Source: Theodoxus fluviatilis
Lineage: Eukaryota > Mollusca > Gastropoda > Cycloneritida > Neritidae
Length of the DNA: 19,316 nt
Reading direction: 5' to 3'
Assembly (NCBI GenBank): GCA_034096865.1
Contig: JAWQFJ010008692.1
Coordinates: 1-19,316 of the forward strand
The translations under genes and the position numbers were made by a program. The notes below the pieces were generated by a model. It was not told the origin of the DNA, did no database searches, and saw nothing but the letters and a program-made list of their open reading frames with translations. Each line of letters opens with the position of its first letter. Position 1 is the first letter of the stretch. Below, piece by piece: positions 9,554 to 17,963 of this stretch.

Positions 9554-9782
9554 CTCTGTGTGTCTGTCTGTGTGTCTATCTGTCTGTCTGTGTGTTTGTG
9601 TGTCTGTGTGTATGTGTCTGTCTCTGTCTGTCTGTCTGTCTGTGTGTCTGTCTGTCTGTCTGTCTGTCTGTGTGTCTGTCTGTCTGTCTGTCTGTGTGTC
9701 TGTCTGTCTGTCTGTGTGTCTGTCTGTCTGTCTGTCTCTGTCTGTCTGTGTGTCTGTTTGCCTGTGTGTCTGGGTGCCTGTG

Positions 9783-9860
<78 letters not shown>
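9554..9860. repeat. (CTGT)n tetranucleotide microsatellite with TGTG interruptions
   Basis: About 300 bases of TGTC/CTGT repeats. The first two thirds are broken every few units by GTGTGTC or TCTCTG variants. The last 80 bases (about 9781-9858) are nearly pure, as expected where slippage is recent. The four long open frames (109-171 codons; Cys/Leu/Ser/Val on plus, Arg/Gln/Thr/Asp on minus) are repeat artefacts. Confidence 0.97.
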
Positions 9861-9861
<1 letters not shown>

Positions 9862-9901
9862 TTCTCCGTCTGTATTTTTCTCTCTTTAACAACCTGTTTA
9901 T

Positions 9902-9938
9902 TCACTACCTGACGGTCTCTGTGACCGTCAGGTAGTGA
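9902..9938. repeat. Perfect 16-bp inverted repeat (hairpin), 5-nt loop
   Basis: TCACTACCTGACGGTC at 9902-9917 is the exact reverse complement of GACCGTCAGGTAGTGA at 9923-9938, separated by TCTGT. It sits in the short unique spacer between the CTGT and CT arrays. There is no T run after it and no gene beside it, so it is not a bacterial-type terminator. It may have arisen by a template-switch or fold-back event during replication of the unstable flanking repeats, or it may be the residue of an inverted-repeat element. Confidence 0.9.
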
Positions 9939-9956
9939 TTACTCGTGTAGACCTCC

Positions 9957-9957
<1 letters not shown>

Positions 9958-10009
<52 letters not shown>
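9958..10009. repeat. Pure (CT)n dinucleotide microsatellite
   Basis: About 26 uninterrupted CT units. It lies 20 bases after the perfect hairpin and completes the compound microsatellite block. Confidence 0.97.
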
Positions 10010-10013
<4 letters not shown>

Positions 10014-10261
10014 TCACTCCCTCCCTCGGACGCTGTCATTGTGTTTCCTTGCCTGTGTTCTCGCCTGCCTGCGTGTGTGCCTGCTTGGATGCGCTCAAGT
10101 ACACGCATGTGCAATAAACGCGTATCGTCTGAATAAAACGAATAGGCGCAGCAATGATTATATGCACGCACGCATACACCCTCATACACACACTCCACAT
10201 CGCTTCCCTCACTGCAAATATTTTTACTTGCAAACTCTATCTCGCGCAGTCTCACTCAACT
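10010..10261. other. Spacer between CT array and LINE insertion
   Basis: This segment is rich in CA, TG and CCTG words, continuing the simple-sequence character. The frame of the downstream retroelement stays open back to an ATG at 10154, but residues before about 10262 (Thr/His/Ile-rich) do not resemble the family. I therefore place the 5' junction of the insertion near 10245-10262. I could not find a target-site duplication by eye. Confidence 0.5.
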
Positions 10262-10855
10262 TTATCCTTCAAGGACCAAGTAGCACATGCAACATCGAAG
10301 GCAAACCGTGTCATTGGAGTCATCCGCCGGTCTTTCGACTATCTGACAGAGCAGACCTTCGTCCTGCTGTACAAAAGCTTGGTGAGACCCAGATTGGAGT
10401 ACGGCCACTGTGTCTGGCAACCACACATGAAAACGCTATGCAGTGACATCGAGGACGTTCAGCGTAGGGCAACCAAACTGCTGTCATCACTCAGAAACAA
10501 GACGTACCCAGAGAGACTCCGAGCACTCAAACTCCCAACCCTGGAGCACAGACGCAAGAGAGGAGATATGATAGAGGTGTACAAATACCTCCATGGTTAC
10601 TACGATGTGCAGAAACCAACGTTCAAGCTGTCCAGCAACACTAAATTGCGTGGAAACTCGCTGAAACTCCATAAAGACAGCTTTCGGCTGAACATCAGGA
10701 AGAACTTCTTCTCACAACGTATCATCAAAACCTGGAATAACCTACCAGATGCAGTTGTCACAGCTGCCTCAGTCCATGACTTCAAAGTTGCACTCGACGA
10801 ACACTGGAAAGATCTCCCCACCCTCTACACACCAGAATGCCAAAATATGCAATAG
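10262..10855 (+). pseudogene. 5'-truncated LINE ORF2 C-terminal region (CR1/L2/Jockey-type)
   Basis: About 197 open codons match the stretch after the catalytic core of LINE reverse transcriptases. From the N terminus I see LSFKDQV, ATSKANRVIGVIRRSF, LYKSLVRPRLEYGHCVWQP, DVQRRATKLL, YPERLRALKLPTLEHRRKRG, DMIEVYKYLHG, NFFSQRIIKTWNNLP and VHDFKVALDEHW, then a natural stop at 10853-10855. The YADD-bearing palm domain and the endonuclease are missing, so the copy cannot work. The segment has no internal stop or frameshift, in sharp contrast to the fragment at 5207-6069, which indicates a more recent insertion. I place it in the broad CR1/L2/Jockey group; the exact clade is not certain. Confidence 0.93.
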
Positions 10856-10970
10856 ATCTAGTAGTTAGCCCGCCACGCATTGCAGCAAAGTTAGTTTATC
10901 ACATGGAACGTCGAACAGGCCTCACAAAAGGCCTCAAACGTCGTAAAAGTCAAGTCAAGTCAAGTCAAGT
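10856..10970 (+). repeat. LINE 3' UTR with hairpin and (TCAAG)n tail
   Basis: The stop codon is followed by about 90 bases and then AAAGTCAAGTCAAGTC-type repeats to 10970, about four to five TCAAG units. Just before the tail, two copies of the palindrome AGGCCT (10917-10922 and 10929-10934), six bases apart, can pair as a small hairpin. CR1- and L2-like LINEs are known to end in short tandem repeats rather than poly(A), and a 3' stem-loop with a repeat tail is the usual recognition signal for their reverse transcriptase. This marks the 3' boundary of the insertion. Confidence 0.8.
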
Positions 10971-12814
10971 ATATCCCCTATCACGTTACGAGTTCGACCT
11001 TGATAAAAACGGGAAGTTACGCATCACCCAGTCACGTGTCAAACGGTGTGCCGACAGCCCCATCCGGGCAAGTTGCAAAACTGATCAGGAACTCGTCGCG
11101 TCTACAGTCGAGTAGCATGCGCAGCATAGGCTACTGTAGACAAGGATGGCACTGACTATATCATTTCAATGAAGAACTGTGCAAATATTATCGGGATCTA
11201 GAGACCCCCACACCCGAAATTTGTAGGGAACTGATCTGGATTTTAGCCAAGCCCGGTGGAGGTCTTTGTGACAAACGTAACTTAATCTGAGGCCGTAAGA
11301 TGCAGCTTGCTGATAACCCTAATGAGTGACTTTAATGCATTGCACACATAGCGGAGTCTCACCACTACGTGCGTTTTTCAGTAAACTGTTGCCAAAACTT
11401 CCAGGCATAAGCTATACATCATATCGCACTTTGTGCCCATGGACAACTTTCGCCTAAAAAAGAAAGCATGACGCACTTCCCATCCGTTGACAGTGATTTA
11501 GTTTGTCGATCACCTGTTAACTTCCAGAGTAGTTTCATGACAAAATCCTATCATTCTGAGTTTGTCAATGTGCCGTCGACGAAGTCTTGAAGAATCGACC
11601 GCATGAAACGCGCGTGTGAATCCTCGACTGTTTTCCTTTGGTCTCTGTTATTGGGGGTTGGGGCGGGTGGAGTGGGGATTAAATTGATGGACCGACTTCT
11701 AGTTTTTGTTGCTATGCTGTAGGGTTTATCTTGATAGAAAGACACGTTAAAAAGTTTTTTAAAGGACGTTTTTTGAGAGATTTTAAGTCCCATGAAGGAA
11801 TATAAACATTTTTCACACGATACATCGTAGTAACGCTACGCGGGATTAGATTCTTTGCTCTTACCAACGGCTAGATGTTCAAAAAGTTTCTAAATGCTCT
11901 CCTAATCATGTGAATTTCCCTGGGTTAAGAAGGATAAAAGGAATAATGACGGTAAAGACTGATCAAGTCAACCAGATATCAAGAAAAGAAAGTGCAAAAT
12001 GCTTTGAGACCCAGAAATGGTTGATATGTTGCTGTATAAGACAATGACTTCAAGTTTTACCATGGCAGGGGTGAATGTAATAATAAAATTTTGTATTAAA
12101 AAAGGAGGTGCAGAGGAAGACAGAGAACGCTTAGACTGGGCTACAGATAGGAGGAGGGTTAAAAAAGCCGCAAGAAGAGAAAGGCTACGGGGCAGAAAGA
12201 GAGCACGGAGGTCAGATAAAGAGAGAGAGAGTCGGGAAGAAAATGGGGAATCATAGGCAAAGGAGATGGCAAATCAAGTTCACTGAACTTGCTACGAGGC
12301 CTGTGGTGCTCCAAGAGAGATAAGCGGCAAGGTAATTAAGACTGTTCCTGGCCAGAATTTGAGTGCATAAAGGGTTCCTATTAATATTTATACCGAGACT
12401 TCGAGGCCTCGTTCCTGTCGTCTCATACACAAGGAACGCTTTAGTCATGGTGCAGTGTTCTTGCACAAAAACGAGCTGCCTAACAGGAAATTGCTAGATG
12501 AATGCGGAACGAGAGAATCATCTTGATTAATGGGACCGTTTGATTCCTATCAACGAGGAAAAAGCGACCCCAGGAAAATGTCCACAATAGAAATCTCAAA
12601 CCTGACCATCCGTGGCTTCAGACATACTTCCTCATGAACATTAGTGAACTTCAACGAGAGCCAAGACTCTGTAAAAGCCTGCAGTGTCTGCTCTGAAACC
12701 ACAAACAACGTCGACATGCAAGGTGCGTTACTTAGTTTATCCTTCCTCTTTGATACTTTTGTGAAATCTGAATGAAATCGAAATTTCCCTCTGTACAGGT
12801 GTGCTAACGTTGGA
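10971..12814. other. Unique stretch, no gene recognised
   Basis: A frame from 10837 stays open across the LINE tail to 11115, but it begins inside the 3' UTR and has no domain. Around 12100-12250 the plus strand is purine-rich (AGAGAGAG, GGAGG), which makes the frame at 12017-12256 read as Arg/Glu/Lys; I attribute this to composition. The minus frames at 11551-11793 and 12251-12466 also lack domains. No tandem repeats or RNA genes are visible. Confidence 0.5.
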
Positions 12815-13160
12815 GAGCCTACGAGGCGTGGAGATAAAGGAGATTGCTTACGAACGGCGTAACTCAGGAATTCCTCTTCGGCGTCGAACTTGAGGCGACG
12901 ACAGGCGTTCGAGGCGGCGACAGGCGTTCGAGGTGACGAGAACGCGCCAGGTCCATTGGCGTGTCAAGCGTCACGGGGAGCGGCGTGGCTGCCGTAAACC
13001 TTTCACGTCAATCGCTTGGGGCGCTAGTCACGGGGCGGACATTTCCAAAACGCCTCCTTAACGGGAAATGAAAAGCGCGCTGCCTCCCAGGTCGGCCGTC
13101 CCAGGGGAGGCGAGATTTACGACTGTCCCGTCGATGATCAGCGCGCTACGACCCTCAGTC
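12815..13160. promoter_or_regulatory. CpG-dense patch with promoter-like boxes
   Basis: CpG dinucleotides are far denser here than in the flanks: by eye, several dozen in about 350 bases. Within it lie an inverted CCAAT box (ATTGG at 12955-12959), a CRE half-site on the minus strand (ACGTCA at 13005-13010) and a GC box (GGGGCGG at 13032-13038). This composition suggests an unmethylated regulatory region or a TATA-less promoter with a non-coding first exon. No coding frame of note begins on either side, and these short motifs can occur by chance in GC-rich DNA. Confidence 0.4.
12892..12940. repeat. 19-bp GC-rich tandem repeat, about 2.6 copies
   Basis: GAGGCGACGACAGGCGTTC at 12892-12910 is followed directly by GAGGCGGCGACAGGCGTTC at 12911-12929, with one base different, and by a partial third copy at 12930-12940. 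Each full unit carries several CpG sites, so the repeat accounts for part of the local CpG density. Confidence 0.92.
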
Positions 13161-16100
13161 CCGCAGTGGGCGCTATGACGACAAGACCCACATTACCTGG
13201 CGTAATGAACCAGCAGTGCAGCTGATGCAGAGGAGGAGGCCGTCTTGGTGACGAGGTTCGCTTTCCACGTCGGACAAAGAGCCTGAGGCGGTGTGAACTT
13301 GAGTCTTCCCAGAATGCTGATGTGTTCCTCGGCACTGTGAGAAAGCAGAGCAGGGAAATCGTCAAGAGGATCGTCTAGGATTGAAGAAGTGTTTGTGATG
13401 ATTTTGGTTACATTCTTGTAAAAAGAACAGGCAGTCGAAAGGAAGGGAGGAAGGTTCACACAGCTTAGATGTGGTTTTTGGTACATTCCTGTCACAGATT
13501 GCGCGTAACTGCGTTAGAGACTTTGTTGACACGGAAGAAAGTACTCTGGATGTCTCGTGTTGTGTCCTTGTGAAAAAAACAGACAGACTTGATTCAGTGG
13601 AAGACTGAACTTTTCACAGGCAAAGTTTGAATTGAAGACGGGACAAATGCAGAAAGAAGTCGAATGCAATGATGACGTTGTCCACATCCAAGAGATTTGT
13701 AAAGTGTCTTGGGGAAGACTAATGCGCTGTCCTATCGGAACACTCGTGTATCACGGTTCAGCTCTGCAGCCCTAAGGAGGTCAGGACCGGAGGTAGACAG
13801 TCGGACGAAGTCGTATTAATTTTGTCGACTGACGTGACTACACCTGGATACCTCTAACGACAAAGGCATTTGTCAGACTATCTCACCACAGCTTAAACAA
13901 CGCTCGGCAAAATTGAAAACTCTCCTATTGACGAAGAGTCGAATACAACCCGTCGCCATACACCTGCCGAGCATTCATCAACTTCGCAATTCACTTGAAC
14001 TTCATCTGCCCTTGGCGTGGCGAATCTGTCCCAATATTGCCTTTTCTAGGACCAGGCAGCCCCTAGCAGAGAAGGGCACGCACCAGCAGAGCAAAGAGGA
14101 GATGACACGAGGCAGGAGGCTGCCACTTATCACCCAGAGGCCGGGAGAGACTGGGCGGGGATCTGAAGAGCAGATATGACTGGAGCAAAGAATGGGCAAA
14201 GAAAAGCCCGCTCACGCCTGGCATGAACTGAATGGACTTCGCCTCATCTCGCCATCCCTCTCCCCCCTCTTTCGCTCTCTCCCCCTCCTCTCTTGAACCT
14301 CTCTTCCACCGTCTATTCACCACACACTTCTATTCCACATATCCTACCCCAACTCCCTTCCCCTCGGGTCTCCGTTATCTCCGCGCGTCGGGACACATGT
14401 CATGGTGACCACGTCTTCTTTCTTTGCACTTCATGACGAGGCATGCGCTGTGTGCATGCCCGGCACTCCACCCTGTCAACCTAATCACAGAGGTCCGCTT
14501 TTGTGCAGAGAAGGGAGCCCTAATCCGCTTCGAAAACGTTGTATTAGAGAAAGACGTGGTCACTTGCTCCGTCGTCTCGCCCATTGAGAAAAAACTTGCC
14601 TGAGGATTATCCATTCTTGACATCAAGCCTGACGTTCAAAGACTCGTCCAGTCAGCTCCGTGATCAGGAAGAAGCAAGATGTGCCTTGCAAGGGATACAT
14701 CCCCCTGTCTACTGCCACTGCAGGTCCGTTCTGAAATGTTCAAAAAAGTGGTTGCAATTATTCTGACCACATCTACATAAAAGCAACTCCCCTTTCTAAA
14801 CTTCCTCTCGGCTTTCGTCTCGGATGCATCGCTAATACTGCGTTTACTTCATTACACACTTGTAATTTACGTCTCTTCCATTCTTCCGCCTGGATTTGCG
14901 TAGAAGCTATCGGATTATGAGTCCAGACAAATTCTCAGTCATTCTTCAGGCCGGACTGTTTTTCCTTTGATTTTGTCGATAGCTAGCCGTCGGCGTGAAT
15001 TTTTGTGTAAACACCTCAGCCTGGGAAAATTTATGTTGTGCACATCTCGTGACTCATTCCCTTGAAGAGGGCGCAGTGAACGCTGAAAGGGCGTTTACTG
15101 GCTGCTTGCACAGTAATCGTGTGCTCGACAAGCAGCTTCAAGGGAGAATACGGTCAAGTGCATGCCCTGGAAATCGGCTGTGATTGCAGAAGGCAGGTGT
15201 GACGAGAGGCCGAACCGGACTGTGTTCCGGGCGGAAAAACAAGGGCATTGGAAGGCTAGGGAACAGTTTTTGTGGAGTGTCCCAAGACTGGACTCCGATT
15301 CTGACAGAAACATTGGAGTAGTGCACCGACCAGCAGTGATCGCTTTCAGATCTTTTCAGTTGGACCTTTTGTATCATTTTCTGCAGGACGCTCTCCAACC
15401 TCAGTCTCATTCCCCAGCCTGCCACAGCTTTATCGGCCACCGTCTCCCTGTCTTCTACGTGTTTCCCTTAACTCACGGCTAATGTGCAACAGTGGCGTGC
15501 CGGGAACTTCCTCACAATGAGACAACAGTTCTACTTTCCTGCCTCTACAAATTCAGCAATCGGGTTATCTTCACTGTGAATCACCCTGTTAATCCTGCTT
15601 GGTTTCAGACCGCGACAGTTGGACTCTCAGCAATTGATGACTTTGTCAGCAACTGTTGTGGGTTACAACTCGCATAAGTATCTGTAACTGCGCTGCCTGC
15701 TATCACTCCAGTAGATTGGTTCGTTGATATCTGCTGTTTGCGTGACACAGAGAAACAATAACAGGCCTGTGTATCCTTATAAACGTCTCGAAGGAAAGGA
15801 CAGTCTCGTGACCAATGAGGCGTCGTGTCAGATATGAATGTGAATCCTGCGGCAAGCTCATATGGTACGTGTGCAACCAGGAATATACTGCATTCTCTTC
15901 CACGGAGGAAACCCCACCTCCCCTCCCCCCGTTGCATTGTACTTTTTTGTGAACACGGTTTAACTGCCTCGTTCATAAAGAACAAAATATAAAAGTAATT
16001 TATGTGAAACTACCTGAAACTTATGACGCCGTGCAGTCCCGCCGAAAACACGAGTTCGACCTGGAATTTTCTTGTTTGACTGGGAGCAAGCAAAACTGCT

Positions 16101-16180
16101 GCGCTAACGAGGTTTGTGCCGCTGTCTTGGCGACCTGTTGCCGACAAGCTGAGCAAGGATAAAACTTGGGTCTTGTGTGC
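13161..16180. other. Long unique stretch, no gene recognised
   Basis: About 3 kb of mixed-composition DNA. Many open frames of 60-126 codons occur on both strands (for example 13193-13495 minus, 14063-14323 minus, 15162-15482 plus, 15605-15985 minus), but none shows a domain, signal peptide or transmembrane pattern, and opposing frames overlap. The frame at 15605-15985 opens with TTG rather than ATG. A pyrimidine-rich patch lies at about 14245-14375. Unrecognised exons cannot be excluded. Confidence 0.45.
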
Positions 16181-16680
16181 CCCGAGGGGAGAGAGGAGCC
16201 AGAGCGGCGGAGGGGAGGAAACACGCGTCTTGAGCTGCACAGAACACAGAGAAGAAGGGGGTGGGGGTGGGGGGTCGCAGAACCCTGAGAGGGCTTTGCA
16301 GAAGTTTCAGAAGTTGGCAGAGAGGGGGCGACAGACAGCAGGGGAAAGGAGAAGGAGGCACGAGAAAGCGTGGAAGAAGTTTTCAGAAGTTTAAGTCAAG
16401 GCTCTGTGACCAAGCTGAGGGGGGAGGGAGGTGTGGAGTAACATAACGAGCTTCCAAAAGCGTGGAGGACGTATTGAGGGGAAAGGGTGCAGACCTACCG
16501 ACGCAGGAATCGAAGACTGTTAAAAAGAGGAGCAAGGTCTTTAGACCTCGGGACGTCGGAAGAGGGAGGGTGTGTGTAGTATCTCAAGGAGGTAGGACAG
16601 AGAAGAAAAGAGGAAATGGGGGAGAGGCAGTCGAGTGGGGGGCAGACAGGACGAGGGGCGGAGAGGGACACAGCGTGGCT
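16180..16680. repeat. Purine-rich, G-run-rich stretch
   Basis: The plus strand is dominated by G and A (GGAGGGG, GAAGAAG, GGGGAAAGG words) for about 500 bases. It contains a strong G cluster at 16257-16274 in which runs of five, five and six G are separated by single T bases. The overlapping frames (16116-16394, 16462-16833 and shadows) are Arg/Gly/Glu-rich on plus and Pro/Ser/Leu-rich on minus, as base composition alone would give. Quadruplex formation is plausible at the G cluster. Confidence 0.55.
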
Positions 16681-16966
16681 GTCGGTGCCTGCTGCCAGGT
16701 TTGGCTTGGCTGGCGTCACGCAAGCCTGACGCGCTCCGCAGTCCGGGCCCAGCCGGTACAAGAACCCTCCTCTCCGTTGACCTACCCCTCACCCCTACCC
16801 CCCTCCTCGGCGCCGGCCACCACCCAGCGGTAGAAAGTCTGCAGAGGGGCGGAGGACCCAAGGAGTTCTGGGGGTCGGGCTGGTGACTGGGGGCGCCGCT
16901 GAGTGGCCAGACTGCACCCAGACTGTCCCGGACTTCCGTCAGGCCCGACTCGTCACCAACATCCTC

Positions 16967-17013
16967 TGACGTTTCCTGACGTCGTGGTCGCTGGAGCTGT
17001 GACGTGACACGTG
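16967..17013. promoter_or_regulatory. Cluster of CRE half-sites and an E-box
   Basis: TGACGT occurs three times in 40 bases (16967-16972, 16977-16982 extended to TGACGTC, and 17000-17005). A palindromic E-box, CACGTG, follows at 17008-17013. TGACGT is the core of CREB/ATF sites and CACGTG is bound by bHLH factors such as Myc/Max or USF. The cluster sits in a GC-rich segment (about 16860-17060). No clear coding start lies downstream, so a regulatory role is inferred from motif density alone. Confidence 0.35.
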
Positions 17014-17059
17014 TGAAGTGTCCGAGCCTTCTCGTCTCTCGGCGTCATGTCCGGCCCAG

Positions 17060-17477
17060 GCCCTTGGTCACGTTTAAATGCAGGCGACCCTGGTGCAGAC
17101 AGATGGCCACGGAAATCCCCACCTGCTGAGCATTATTGACAGGTCAAACTCGTCGGCATGCCGTAATAGGTGAATTGTTTGCGTGTGATTTCTTCCATGA
17201 AGTGTAGCAGCGCTAAGTGGCGATCGTTCACCCTCAGCTTGACAGCCACGAGGAAAGACTCATACGAGCAGAAAAAAGCTGGCAGGATGTAAACTTGCCT
17301 GAAGTGTGTTCTTCTATGTGTTGGGTTGTGTACATGTCACGGGCGTTGCAAAAAGGTTGGCTTCAATCGTTTTTCCTTCATGGTGACAGCTCTGCTGTCG
17401 CTTGTAGCAAAATTGGAAGGTGCTAATCTCCCGCACGGAACAATTTACTAGAAATACACTAAGAAAATTTTAGGAGT
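17060..17477. other. Unique stretch, nothing recognised
   Basis: Mixed-composition DNA between the CRE/E-box cluster and the minus-strand open frame. One plus frame (17217-17426, 69 codons) has no known domain. I see no repeat and no RNA gene. Confidence 0.5.
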
Positions 17478-17963
17478 TCAACCGAATGGGAAAACGTAAA
17501 TTTTGGAGTGTGACGAGACAGGAACTGACAAACGCAAGGATGTCTTCAGGCGTGGGTGTCTCCCAGACCTCGCCTGGCTGAGTTGAGACAGGTGCGATAC
17601 CCAGAGCGTAGATTGGCTCCACTCCCATCCGCACTGCAAGGTTTCACACCAAATCTGGGAATAGCATTCCCTCTCCGTGTTTGAAGGACGCACCCCCGCC
17701 TGCTCGCCATGTGCAGACTCGTCATCTTCGGAACAAAATGGAGACAAACAATCCTCTCTTGAATGAGACCCGTTTGACTCCCGAAGGTCTACCTCGTTAG
17801 TGATCTTTATGGCAAGAGGCACTTGTACGTCTTGAAGAGGTTTGGAACAGGTCTCTCTGGAGGAGGTCCGTCCTGTGTGGGTGGACAGACGTGATGCGAC
17901 CTGAGGAGGTGTTCCGCATTCGGCGTTCATCGGATGCGATGCCTTGTTATACTCGGGCGTCAA
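17478..17963 (-). other. Unrecognised open frame, possible exon
   Basis: This is the longest open frame outside repeats and retroelements, 161 codons on the minus strand. Its composition is varied and polar (Ser, Glu, Asn, Arg, Cys), with an acidic patch, CSEDDESAHGEQ, near the middle. I recognise no domain, and no signal peptide or membrane segment is visible. Its first codon is TTG; the first ATG comes about a dozen codons in, so it does not look like a complete eukaryotic gene. It could be an internal exon or a chance opening. About 160 codons is long but not impossible by chance in a window of this size. Confidence 0.2.

Noticed and set aside
8530..9860. Regular repeats considered as a CRISPR array
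   Set aside because: The repeats are contiguous tetranucleotides without unique spacers, so this is simple-sequence DNA.
9420..9935. Cys/Val/Leu/Ser-rich plus frames and an Arg/Gln/Thr/Asp-rich minus frame, which could be mistaken for a cysteine-rich secreted peptide
   Set aside because: They are fully explained by the TCAG and CTGT tetranucleotide arrays; several frames are open at once, as expected for a repeat without stops.
9902..9938. Hairpin read as a rho-independent terminator
   Set aside because: No T run follows, no bacterial gene precedes it, and the window is eukaryotic.
10837..11115. Open frame running through the LINE tail into downstream DNA
   Set aside because: It starts inside the retroelement 3' UTR in a different frame from ORF2 and has no domain; chance read-through of the TCAAG tail is enough.
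12017..12256. Highly basic Arg/Lys/Glu-rich frame resembling a nuclear protein
   Set aside because: The local DNA is GA-rich, which alone yields Arg/Glu/Lys codons; no motif such as a defined nuclear domain is seen.
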